A DNA stretch of 47,939 nt from positions 1-47,939 of IMG/VR virus record IMGVR_UViG_3300020185_002777, one strand, 5' to 3'. This DNA is from a virus. The position numbers were made by a program, and so were the translations under genes. Positions 28,408 to 36,714 of this stretch are shown here, in pieces. Position 1 is the stretch's first letter, and each line of letters begins with the position of its first letter. Below the pieces are notes generated by a model, which worked only from the letters and a program-made list of their open reading frames with translations, had not been told where the DNA came from and made no database searches.

Positions 28408-31400
28408 TTATTCGCCCAATAATTCTGATGCTACTATACTGGATATAATTTTAACATCCGCTGATGTTGTTATACTCAAGAAAATTTCTGTAGGTTCACT
28501 ACTAATACTTAGCAAGTTTGTAAACTCACTTGTTTGATATTTGGGTGTAATCACAACTGAAGAAATATGATTCGGTAATGATGTATGTATATAAGATGCT
28601 AATTCGGAAAAGTAGAATGTCTCTCCAAAATCCCAATTATCTATATCAAAGAATGTATTAACAGCATTTGCAACTGAAGTTTTTATTTCACTATCGCTAT
28701 ATGATGTACCTTCTTTTTTAACAACTTTGAACACTGCTTGGTTTTCTGATGCAGCGAATGAACCAAATAGATATTTAAACTTAACAGGTATATAACTAAT
28801 ATGATCTGATATACTTGCTTTGGGATTAATACTTTCCATAATCTTAGTTAGTTCATAGTTATTTGGCGCCAATGGTACTATATCAGAGAAACCACCATCT
28901 ATCCATGCGTTTACTCTTCTGACATAATCAGTGCTTAATACATACATATCGATGATATTACTTGTACTTGGATCAATTCTCTTATCAATATCAGCATAGT
29001 GATCCCATCTGAATGTCATGAATTTATCTTCGACATAACTTCTGCCTATAACAACTCTATATTGATTGCCAGCATAAATTATTTTATCCTGTGCAGGCGC
29101 GTTTACAAGTGTATATCGGCTAGTGGGCAATGGTTCCCATCCTGAACCGGAACGTCTTTGCCATTCACCTTCATTAATATCAAGATCGTCACTTTCTATA
29201 TAGTATCTAATTATTGCTGTTTCTGGTATTCTATCAGACTGTGCTTGGTTTGTAGCTACAATTCTATCACTGACACATTCATATACAATATTATCAACAT
29301 CTGTATATTGTTCTAAAACAATATGAGAGAATTCTACTTCAGATACATCGCCTAACTCATCATTATCTACATTATCTAAATTAGTAAATACTTGTAGCAT
29401 ACCGTGTGGGTTACGATCAATATTCATGCTTGTTAATTTAACTTTTGTATAATCAACGTAACCTTCAGGTGTGATATATGAATCATATACATATGATTCT
29501 ACATCTGTATATGCTTGTAGTCTATCAGCATCTATCGGTAATAGACTGCGCTCCACTCTTACTAAGAAATCTGAGAATACTGCAGTTCCCCCAATGCTTC
29601 TAACATTAATACTGTTACCAATACCAGGATCAACTGTCCAGAAAATAATTTTGTATGAACCATTATTTTCTATTGTTTCATAATCGATTTTATTAATTAC
29701 ATTATTATTAATATCTGTCAATACTAAATTATTAATACTAATATTTTCTGCAGGGAAGTTTATTTCACCAAACGCAAATTGTTTCCAATATACGTCATTG
29801 TCAGGATTATCAGGGTCATCTCCTGTCAAGTTATGATTTCTTATTGACCATCCATCTGCACTCATATCAGTAAATACAAATTCATAATTCGAGCCATCAA
29901 ATGATCTACCAAATTCAGTTTGTACGCCAGTATCACCTGATACTGCTGTATCTATAGTTTTACCAGTAGGCAATTCGGATGAGTCAACCCACGCAAAATT
30001 ATTAGGATATGCAAGATCGAAATATGCATTAGTTAAGTTACCTTTAAACCCTTCTTGTTCAAATTTAATATCTGTATAAGAAGTCGTGTATACAAAACCT
30101 TCTGCTAAATTTCCACTATCTTCGATTGTTACTTCTGTGCTTGAATACACATATTTGTCACTATCATCTACTAAGTTATTATCATCATAATCATCAAGAC
30201 TTAATAATTCACTTAGACCATCTTTATCATAACTAACGGTATATTCTGGGTTATCCCCGATAACAGTGTCAGATGACGGTGCAACAGGAGCAATTGGATA
30301 TTCTACACCCAGTGGCGATATAAGTTTGTGCTGGGTACTTGTTACAGTATATGCTGATGTATTGTTAACAAAGTTATGTGTAATTACTGCGCCAGTTTCA
30401 GAAAAATCTGCATCAAATGTTACAGTATTATCACCGGGTTCTACCAAATTACTAACTTGTGCAGTGCCTATGTTAATTAATTCTTCACGTCCACTAGATG
30501 AATCACTAGCAACTGTAGTATAATATTTTAAAAATAGTTTATCACGTTCTGCTAAACTAGTTTCATTATCTACAACTAATTTATCATTGTTGTAAAAGAA
30601 TTTTACTTGTTTTTTGCTATCGAATACTATTTTCTTACCTGTAAATTTAGCAACATATTCTGCTTCATTTTCTCTAACACCTGGAACATATGTAAATGTT
30701 ATATAAACATCTTTTCCTTCGACTAATGGAACATCATTTACTTCATCATGTAATTTCCATTCCCAAACAGATGTATTACTTTTGGGAACATATTTTATAA
30801 TAAAACTCTGAACTGATAAGTCTTCTATTTTATTAATTTTAATATCTTTTATTTCATCTGCTTCAAATCGTGTTCTATACGCACGTACTATTTTTTCAAT
30901 ACTTCCAGTAGTTTCAGGTAGAATATTTTCAATAAAATATGAATCCACCGCTGATCCTACAACGCTACTTTCAATGTTTCTAATTTTTGTCCAAGATAAT
31001 TCTTTTTCATTCGCGCCCTGAGTTAAAATATGATCACCTGGATACAAAAATACTGAGCCTAATGAAGTTGATGTTACGGTATCAATTATACTAGTATTCG
31101 TACTACGAACAGTAAAATTCAAATATGGCGCTAGAATCGTAGATGCTGGATTATACATATTTTCAAAATAATATAAATTCATCAGGCTTGGATGTTTTAA
31201 TACTTCAGTAATTTTATTTCTAATGAAATTATCAATCTGTCCATTCTGGCGATTAAAACTTAGATTCATTGTTATAATATCATCTTCTAAGAATACACTA
31301 CCATCAGTACCAGTTGCACTTAAATTACTATGATTACCAGTAACGTCATCCATTTCAAAGAAACGAGACTTACCAGAAAATGTAGTATTAATTGCTTTTG

Positions 31401-32751
31401 ATTTTGATATAACATTTGCGCCAAGAGTTAGAGGATAGATATTATAATCCTGTGCGTTTACCATTCTATCCTGTGAATAATATGCTCTTGGTGCAATACG
31501 TCTAACACTTTCGAATGTTTCAGCAGCATAGTTTTCACTGAAGTCACTTGTTGTTGTCATTGTTATTGTTAAATCATATGGACGATCATCACCGCCAATA
31601 TATGGTATAGTAATTGCAACTTCTGCTATATCATTTGCGTTTACAGTGAAATTTTCATTTGCGGTTTGTCTATACCAAATACGATAATTACCGTATGCAG
31701 CATTACCAAAAATACCATCAGGGAAATTAATTGCGATACTATTATCAATATTAGTAGTGACACTCGCTAGATCGCCGCTGCCTGTTCTTAAAGAATTATA
31801 TATAGCAGTTTCTCTACTATCATTATCAACTGTTGTTACGGAAGATGTATAATTTCTATTACTATCTGTGCGCTGAATCCAAACATCTGTATTTGATATA
31901 TCGATAACATCAATATTTTGAGTTCTATTAGACAGTTTTAAATCATATGTATAATCACTAAAGTTCATTTCTCCCGCTTTTGCATATACAAAAAATCCAG
32001 TTCTATCACTTGCAGGACCTAGGTTATCATTACGATTAATAACTGTGAAATTCTTAGAAACTTTAGGCTCTGCTTCGCCAATAATATCATCTACAATTTC
32101 TACTTTAGTAGTTTCAAATTTTCTACTACTACCAGCAATATCTGCGGAAAAAGGATAATTAAAACGTTTAGTTAAAGGGTTTTCGTTAATCTCATATATA
32201 TTATTTTCGATGCCTAGAAAATTTAGAGTTGCGGTTGGGTCTTGTACTTTAGAATTTTTAGAAAAAGATGAGTCTAATATTGTTATAAAGTTTTCATACC
32301 AATCAGCATTATTTGCATCATTCCAATTTACTGTGGTATTTGCTAAAGAGTTACCTTCATTATCTACCACATCTTGATTTGTCGTGACACTAGTAATTTT
32401 CATATAACCACGGGCGTTAATAGGACGTGTTTTAATATAGCCTAGATTCTTTGCCATACGAAGAATTGATTCGCGGCGTTCGGCAGTATCTAAGAAATTT
32501 TCTCTGGTATTCATATCTAGTCTGAATGAAAGAGAATGACCTAGATATGCAACCAAATCTAAGATTGCAATAAATTCAGAACTTGCAATAAAATCATTAA
32601 ATTTATCTGGGTATGTTTGTTGTACATACGCAAGTAATGCTTCACGTATTGTGTCAAAATCATATGCTTTCAAACTAATATTAGTATATGCTGTATAAAC
32701 TGCACTCCAACTTTCACTAGCGAATAAGTTATCAACTCTTTCTTGGCTCAT
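28408..32751 (-). CDS. 6: baseplate wedge subunit gp6
   Basis: This is a 1447-aa protein. The N-terminal ~130 residues have the gp6/baseplate J-like signature: helix-rich ESWSAVYTAYTNISLKAYDF, ASSEFIAILDLVAYLGHSLS and RRESILRMAKNLGY. The C-terminal ~150 residues (NPKASISDHISYIPVKFKYL, NWDFGETFYFSELASYIHTS) match the gp6 core that dimerises between wedges. The middle is a long beta-rich insertion, making it more than twice the length of T4 gp6 (660 aa), as in other marine T4-like phages. It starts one base after gp25 with GAAAGAGAAT upstream. Confidence 0.9.
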   Translation of the reverse strand: MSQERVDNLFASESWSAVYTAYTNISLKAYDFDTIREALLAYVQQTYPDKFNDFIASSEFIAILDLVAYLGHSLSFRLDMNTRENFLDTAERRESILRMAKNLGYIKTRPINARGYMKITSVTTNQDVVDNEGNSLANTTVNWNDANNADWYENFITILDSSFSKNSKVQDPTATLNFLGIENNIYEINENPLTKRFNYPFSADIAGSSRKFETTKVEIVDDIIGEAEPKVSKNFTVINRNDNLGPASDRTGFFVYAKAGEMNFSDYTYDLKLSNRTQNIDVIDISNTDVWIQRTDSNRNYTSSVTTVDNDSRETAIYNSLRTGSGDLASVTTNIDNSIAINFPDGIFGNAAYGNYRIWYRQTANENFTVNANDIAEVAITIPYIGGDDRPYDLTITMTTTSDFSENYAAETFESVRRIAPRAYYSQDRMVNAQDYNIYPLTLGANVISKSKAINTTFSGKSRFFEMDDVTGNHSNLSATGTDGSVFLEDDIITMNLSFNRQNGQIDNFIRNKITEVLKHPSLMNLYYFENMYNPASTILAPYLNFTVRSTNTSIIDTVTSTSLGSVFLYPGDHILTQGANEKELSWTKIRNIESSVVGSAVDSYFIENILPETTGSIEKIVRAYRTRFEADEIKDIKINKIEDLSVQSFIIKYVPKSNTSVWEWKLHDEVNDVPLVEGKDVYITFTYVPGVRENEAEYVAKFTGKKIVFDSKKQVKFFYNNDKLVVDNETSLAERDKLFLKYYTTVASDSSSGREELINIGTAQVSNLVEPGDNTVTFDADFSETGAVITHNFVNNTSAYTVTSTQHKLISPLGVEYPIAPVAPSSDTVIGDNPEYTVSYDKDGLSELLSLDDYDDNNLVDDSDKYVYSSTEVTIEDSGNLAEGFVYTTSYTDIKFEQEGFKGNLTNAYFDLAYPNNFAWVDSSELPTGKTIDTAVSGDTGVQTEFGRSFDGSNYEFVFTDMSADGWSIRNHNLTGDDPDNPDNDVYWKQFAFGEINFPAENISINNLVLTDINNNVINKIDYETIENNGSYKIIFWTVDPGIGNSINVRSIGGTAVFSDFLVRVERSLLPIDADRLQAYTDVESYVYDSYITPEGYVDYTKVKLTSMNIDRNPHGMLQVFTNLDNVDNDELGDVSEVEFSHIVLEQYTDVDNIVYECVSDRIVATNQAQSDRIPETAIIRYYIESDDLDINEGEWQRRSGSGWEPLPTSRYTLVNAPAQDKIIYAGNQYRVVIGRSYVEDKFMTFRWDHYADIDKRIDPSTSNIIDMYVLSTDYVRRVNAWIDGGFSDIVPLAPNNYELTKIMESINPKASISDHISYIPVKFKYLFGSFAASENQAVFKVVKKEGTSYSDSEIKTSVANAVNTFFDIDNWDFGETFYFSELASYIHTSLPNHISSVVITPKYQTSEFTNLLSISSEPTEIFLSITTSADVKIISSIVASELLGE

Positions 32752-32752
32752 G

Positions 32753-33112
32753 TTATTCTCTTTCTAAATTTACTGTTAGTTCAACTTGTTCACCAGTTGG
32801 AATAATAGAAACTGATAATTTTATGTTTAAACTGTGGTCATCTTCTGATATGGTAAGGGTGTTAATCGTTACCCTGGGATCTTCATCAATAATAGAATTT
32901 ATGTCAATATCAATTATATCTTTAATTTCTGGTGTTAATGGTTCAAAAATTAAGTCATGAATAATACTACCGTATGTTGGCATCATAACACGTTCACCTT
33001 TACGTGTCATTAAATGATTCATCAAATCCTCAATAACCAAGTCTTTACCATAAAGATTATGATTTATTGCTTTTTTATTTTTAGTACTAAATCCTGCAAA
33101 ATTAACTGCCAT
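32753..33112 (-). CDS. 25: baseplate wedge subunit gp25
   Basis: This 119-aa gp25/VgrG-sheath-type baseplate protein has the family core: KDLVIEDLMNHLMTRKGERV followed by YGSIIHDLIFEPL (lysozyme-like wedge protein, EPR-type region as xxRKGER). A longer frame begins at TTG 33124, but the ATG at 33112 has GAGAG six bases upstream and gives the usual length, so I use it. A late-promoter core lies 33 bases before the ATG. It is the first gene of the gp25-gp6-giant protein unit. Confidence 0.9.
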   Translation of the reverse strand: MAVNFAGFSTKNKKAINHNLYGKDLVIEDLMNHLMTRKGERVMMPTYGSIIHDLIFEPLTPEIKDIIDIDINSIIDEDPRVTINTLTISEDDHSLNIKLSVSIIPTGEQVELTVNLERE

Positions 33113-33144
33113 CTGTTCTCTCAATTTTAAATATTTTGTTAAGA

Positions 33145-33153
33145 GTATTTATC
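33145..33153 (-). promoter_or_regulatory. late promoter core GATAAATAC upstream of gp25
   Basis: The minus strand reads GATAAATAC 33 bases before the gp25 ATG. It differs from the T4 late consensus TATAAATA by one base and is identical to the cores before gp48 and the 224-aa structural gene. Confidence 0.65.
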
Positions 33154-33180
33154 ATCGTATAAACTACGTATATTTGAAAA
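33145..33180. repeat. divergent-promoter element, copy A
   Basis: Within this 36-bp stretch the central 19 bases, TATAAACTACGTATATTTG, are identical to the copy at 42751-42787. The left 10 bases (late-promoter core) are also identical. The element contains the palindrome TACGTA and sits between the late gp25 promoter and the sigma70-type promoter of the ClpP unit. Confidence 0.7.
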
Positions 33181-33186
33181 AAGTAC

Positions 33187-33215
33187 TTGACAAGCACTAA
33201 TTTTTAATATAATAT
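33187..33215 (+). promoter_or_regulatory. sigma70-type promoter for the coiled-coil/ClpP unit
   Basis: TTGACA at 33187-33192 is followed by TATAAT at 33208-33213 (15-base spacing) or TAATAT at 33210-33215 (17-base spacing). The ATG of the 69-aa gene follows with AGGAG. The exact -10 is uncertain. Confidence 0.6.
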
Positions 33216-33238
33216 TAGTATTATTAGGAGTATTATCA

Positions 33239-33448
33239 ATGAAGGACAAAGATAAAATAATACAACTGAAACCTTTTCAAAAAAGTAATAAACCCAGGAT
33301 ATTACCAATGCAAAAAATAACTACAGAAGAAATGTTTCGGTTAGAAATAAATGAACTTCAGAAAAATTTGTATGCTGCATATGACCGAATTACAGAACTA
33401 AAAGAAGAAATACGAAAACTTGAATCTACAAAAACAAATAAGGAATAA
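33239..33448 (+). CDS. 69-aa basic coiled-coil protein upstream of ClpP
   Basis: This small protein has a basic N-terminal tail (residues 1-25, rich in Lys) and a long charged helix from about residue 28 to 66 with coiled-coil-like heptads (MFRLEINELQKNLYAAYDRI). There is no recognised domain. It is transcribed with clpP three bases downstream and has AGGAG eight bases before its ATG. A role as a delivery or adaptor factor for the protease is possible by position only; a DNA- or RNA-associated role is equally open. Confidence 0.8.
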   Translation: MKDKDKIIQLKPFQKSNKPRILPMQKITTEEMFRLEINELQKNLYAAYDRITELKEEIRKLESTKTNKE

Positions 33449-33451
33449 TTA

Positions 33452-34048
33452 ATGCCAAATCTAGTACCAATGGTTGTAGACCAATCTGCTAATGGTGAAC
33501 GAAGTTATGATATCTTTTCACGACTTCTTAAAGAACGTGTACTGTTCTTAACAGGAGAAGTCAATGATTATCAAGCAGACTTACTATGTGCACAATTTCT
33601 ATTTTTAGAAAGTGAAAATCCAGAAAAAGATATTCATTTTTATATTAACTCGCCGGGTGGCGCAGTAACCGCTGGTATGGCAATTTACGATACGATGCAA
33701 TTCATTAAACCAGATGTTAGTACAACAGTAATGGGACAAGCGTGTTCAATGGGTTCATTACTTGCTACGGCTGGCGCAGCAGGTAAAAGATATATTCTAC
33801 CCAATGCACGACATATGATTCATCAACCAAGTGGGGGCGCAGGCGGTCAGGCAACTGATATGGAAATTCAAGTTAAAGAAATTCTAAAGATGAAACAATC
33901 ACTAACACAGATTTATGTAAAGCATAACTCAGCGGGCAAAACTCTGGAAGAAATGCTTGCTGCTATGGAACGTGATAATTTTATGGATCCCCACGAAGCA
34001 CTAGCATATGGTTTAGTAGACAAAGTTATCGACCAACGACCTGATTAA
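33452..34048 (+). CDS. clpP: ATP-dependent Clp protease proteolytic subunit (ClpP)
   Basis: This is a complete 198-aa ClpP. The catalytic triad is intact: Ser99 (GQACSMGS), His124 (MIHQPSGG) and Asp175 (ERDNF), matching Ser111, His136 and Asp185 of the E. coli precursor. YINSPGG at residues 64-70 forms the substrate-binding strand. The sequence begins with LVPMVVDQ, where the mature E. coli enzyme begins, so there is no propeptide to remove. The family forms a 14-subunit chamber fed by ClpX or ClpA; no unfoldase gene is visible here, so it would have to use the host's. AAGGAAT precedes the ATG. Its stop overlaps the opposing structural gene's stop by three bases. Confidence 0.97.
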   Translation: MPNLVPMVVDQSANGERSYDIFSRLLKERVLFLTGEVNDYQADLLCAQFLFLESENPEKDIHFYINSPGGAVTAGMAIYDTMQFIKPDVSTTVMGQACSMGSLLATAGAAGKRYILPNARHMIHQPSGGAGGQATDMEIQVKEILKMKQSLTQIYVKHNSAGKTLEEMLAAMERDNFMDPHEALAYGLVDKVIDQRPD

Positions 34049-34683
34049 CTAAAGCCGGGAACATAACTCCACATCTTAGCAGTCTCAATTCTTAAAGCGG
34101 CAAGTCGTTCATCGACTTTGCCGTTTTTTCTTTTAATGTTACTCTGTATTTCATCTGTTATATCAAACCATTTTTCATTATTAATTAAATTAATAATATT
34201 ATGATTGGGTATTTTGTCTACACCTTCATAATAAAAATAATGAAGTAACGCATCAAATTGTGGTTGACCTAACGGTTGTGTAATAAATTGTTCTAATACA
34301 TTTCCAATAGCACGTAATTGTTTTTCTAAAATTATCTGCGCTGATTGTTTTGTTATTTTTTGGCTTTCAATTGAAACTCTTTTGGAAGAAGATGTAATAT
34401 AACCATATCTAAATTCTACATCAGGTATCTGATAATTATAACCTATAATACCATTTTTTATTTCTAGTGTAGGAATAACATCATTAATAATAGCATTCTT
34501 ACTTAAATTAGAAAATATAAGTTTATTCACTGCAAATGATGTAACACGTGTATACGATAGTATATACGTGGGATTACCGACAGTATCGTATCCAGTTCCC
34601 AGATATGTACCGTATGGAGTTATAGTATGTAATGGTAATTGAATATAATTTAAAAGCGATCCTTTTCTCTTATCGTAAATCAT
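34045..34683 (-). CDS. GH24 lysozyme-like virion protein
   Basis: The product is 212 aa from ATG 34683, which lies one base after the gp5-type stop and has GGAGAG seven bases upstream; a longer frame from 34719 is less likely. The C-terminal half follows the T4-lysozyme/GH24 layout: Glu74 in [12 protein letters not shown], the helix [17 protein letters not shown], then [19 protein letters not shown] and a final [14 protein letters not shown]. The candidate catalytic Glu is present, but other active-site residues cannot be confirmed, so it may be structural. Position in the hub operon suggests a virion-associated protein acting at the cell wall. Its coding sequence contains a terminator for the opposite strand. 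Confidence 0.75.
   Translation of the reverse strand: MIYDKRKGSLLNYIQLPLHTITPYGTYLGTGYDTVGNPTYILSYTRVTSFAVNKLIFSNLSKNAIINDVIPTLEIKNGIIGYNYQIPDVEFRYGYITSSSKRVSIESQKITKQSAQIILEKQLRAIGNVLEQFITQPLGQPQFDALLHYFYYEGVDKIPNHNIINLINNEKWFDITDEIQSNIKRKNGKVDERLAALRIETAKMWSYVPGFS
34098..34129 (+). terminator. rho-independent terminator for the ClpP transcript
   Basis: CGGCAAGTCG, a five-base loop, and CGACTTTGCCG form a GC-rich stem with one bulge, followed by TTTTTT. It lies 50 bases after the clpP stop and wholly inside the coding sequence of the opposing GH24-like gene. The other strand has no U-run after the stem, so it acts on plus-strand transcripts only. Confidence 0.75.
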
Positions 34684-34684
34684 T

Positions 34685-36712
34685 TTATGCTCTCCAATTA
34701 CTTTCATCTCTTGCAGCAACTAACCAACTAGAAGCAGACCCAACCGAATGTGTTGATCCCCATACACCCTGATCAGCTTTGTCTGTTGCTATATCAACAT
34801 GTACCCCAACATCATTCATATAACCTGGGCCAACACCAACTGCATTTGCACCTGAATCAAAACACGCTTTAACAAATTTCTTTATTATTGGTATATCATC
34901 ACTTGATCGTGAACTTAACTTACCTGCTCCACTATACAACCAAACATCAGCGGCAAAACCATTATCATGTCTTGTACTGCCTGTACGCCTTGCACCAGGT
35001 CCTTTTGGATCCTGTCCACCCGAGAATATAACTACATCAACACTTGCAGAACTTGCTGCTTGTTCTAGTATACTAAACAAATCATTTCTAATAACTTTGT
35101 TGCGTGTTCTTCCACTAAAGTCTCCAACATATGTAACGTTTCCACTTCCATTACCAACTTGATCCTGTATTGCTTCATCATTTACTTTTTGTTCATCGGG
35201 ATCTACAGTACTATCATTTGTAGCAACACTATTTGGATCTGCAGCAGTCGCAGGTATATTACCGCCATTTACAGTATCACTTTCATCCGAACTTGAACTT
35301 GTATTAGCAGGTGCAGGTTTTTTTCTTATCATTGGTTCGTGTGATACCATAGTAGATAAAATGCTTTCTTCTATTTTAGTAGATTCTAAATTTTGAATAT
35401 CATTATGAGATACTGTATTAATTCCTGGTGACATTGCTGCTTGCGGTCCATTTAAATGTAATATACCACCAGTGGAAACATACATATTACTACCAACTTT
35501 AGTATGATTACTACCTGCACTATCATAGAACTGAGAACCTTCACTTTTTAAATGTATCTGGTCTCCGCTATTTACTTGGATATCATCACCAGATTTAATG
35601 TTTATTTTTTCAGCAGCCTCTATATTAATATTTTGGTCTGCACGTAAGTTAAAATCTTTTTCTGTTCTCATACTCATAGAACCCTGCGCATATATCATTA
35701 CTTCGCCACCGGAACCAATTTCTATCCAACCTGAACCTGTACTATTAATCAAATAGATTAAATCATTTGTACCATCCAATATAACGCTTGCGCCTGATCC
35801 TGTTTGTAGGCGTATTTGATTTGGATGCACGAAACCATCATCATCTACACTGCCATCATCCATCGTAAGAACTGTTGATCCTGGCGTTTTTAAACCATAT
35901 ACTGTATTTGGTGTAGGTTTTTTATAACTTGCATTACGTAATGGCGAGGCAGTTGTTTGTCCTCGTACTCCATCAGCATATATGCCCTGTGTCGCAGTAT
36001 TAATATTTCTAGGATGATTTGCTGGTATCTGGTCTCTGCCACGCGGATCATTTCTGTTGTTAGATGCGTTACGTTGATTTCTACCACTAGTTACTTCGTC
36101 TGCTGGATCTTCGCCATCTTCAACAACTTTTATTAATCCGTCCTTACCATTTAATTTTGGAGTTAATCCACTATCCTTAACATCAGTAGCAACTTCCAAA
36201 GATTCCGGTGTAACACTAATTGATGATGTATCGGCACCTTGAGAATCTGATAGTTCGGTTTTATTAATTTTTGCGCTAGGCTGATCCTTAAATACTCCTT
36301 CGCCTTGACCTGAACCATCTACTTTGGGAGGACCAGATGCACCACCAGATGCAATATCTGGTACTTCCTGTGCAACAGCAAACCAATACCCTTCACTCAA
36401 TTCTCCATTGTCAGCAAAGAACACAAGTATAGTCACATAATCAGATGGTGGGACAGCGTGCAACCCATAACTTCCCATAGTATTTGAACCCGCAAACGGA
36501 GACGCATACTGAAAATATAAAGGATTTTCTGGATTTCCGCCCAATTTAGGAACATATGCAGCTAATCTACCTCTACCCTCAGGATCTATACCAGGAACAG
36601 TAATAGCATGATATATACCACTCTGTATATTTTTTAGTACAGGGTTAAGATTTGATTGTTTATCTTTTCGTAATGTGCCTGCTAAATTATTTAAATTTTC
36701 ATCTTGTAACAT
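34685..36712 (-). CDS. 5: baseplate hub gp5-type protein with M15-type peptidase domain
   Basis: This 675-aa protein begins with an OB-fold-type region (residues about 30-115: YHAITVPGIDPEGRGRLAAY, VTILVFFADNG) as in gp5/VgrG hubs. Residues about 330-420 are short beta repeats (MRTEKDFNLRADQNINIEA, INIKSGDDIQVNSG) fitting the gp5 needle helix. The last ~165 residues look like an M15-type zinc peptidase: SGGQDPKGPGARR, Arg581-His582 to Asp589 (HDNGFAAD) and His638/Asp640 (GVHVDI) supply the HxxxxxxD and HxD motifs. T4 gp5 carries a lysozyme domain instead. The domain would cleave peptidoglycan cross-bridges during injection. GAAGAG precedes the ATG. Confidence 0.88.
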   Translation of the reverse strand: MLQDENLNNLAGTLRKDKQSNLNPVLKNIQSGIYHAITVPGIDPEGRGRLAAYVPKLGGNPENPLYFQYASPFAGSNTMGSYGLHAVPPSDYVTILVFFADNGELSEGYWFAVAQEVPDIASGGASGPPKVDGSGQGEGVFKDQPSAKINKTELSDSQGADTSSISVTPESLEVATDVKDSGLTPKLNGKDGLIKVVEDGEDPADEVTSGRNQRNASNNRNDPRGRDQIPANHPRNINTATQGIYADGVRGQTTASPLRNASYKKPTPNTVYGLKTPGSTVLTMDDGSVDDDGFVHPNQIRLQTGSGASVILDGTNDLIYLINSTGSGWIEIGSGGEVMIYAQGSMSMRTEKDFNLRADQNINIEAAEKINIKSGDDIQVNSGDQIHLKSEGSQFYDSAGSNHTKVGSNMYVSTGGILHLNGPQAAMSPGINTVSHNDIQNLESTKIEESILSTMVSHEPMIRKKPAPANTSSSSDESDTVNGGNIPATAADPNSVATNDSTVDPDEQKVNDEAIQDQVGNGSGNVTYVGDFSGRTRNKVIRNDLFSILEQAASSASVDVVIFSGGQDPKGPGARRTGSTRHDNGFAADVWLYSGAGKLSSRSSDDIPIIKKFVKACFDSGANAVGVGPGYMNDVGVHVDIATDKADQGVWGSTHSVGSASSWLVAARDESNWRA

Positions 36713-36714
36713 TT

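Noticed and set aside
33113-33124. TTG start for gp25
   Set aside because: The ATG at 33112 is preceded by GAGAG at proper spacing and gives the usual gp25 length.
34684-34719. Longer start for the GH24-like protein, overlapping the gp5-type gene
   Set aside because: ATG 34683 has GGAGAG and a 1-base gap after the upstream stop, the pattern common in this genome.
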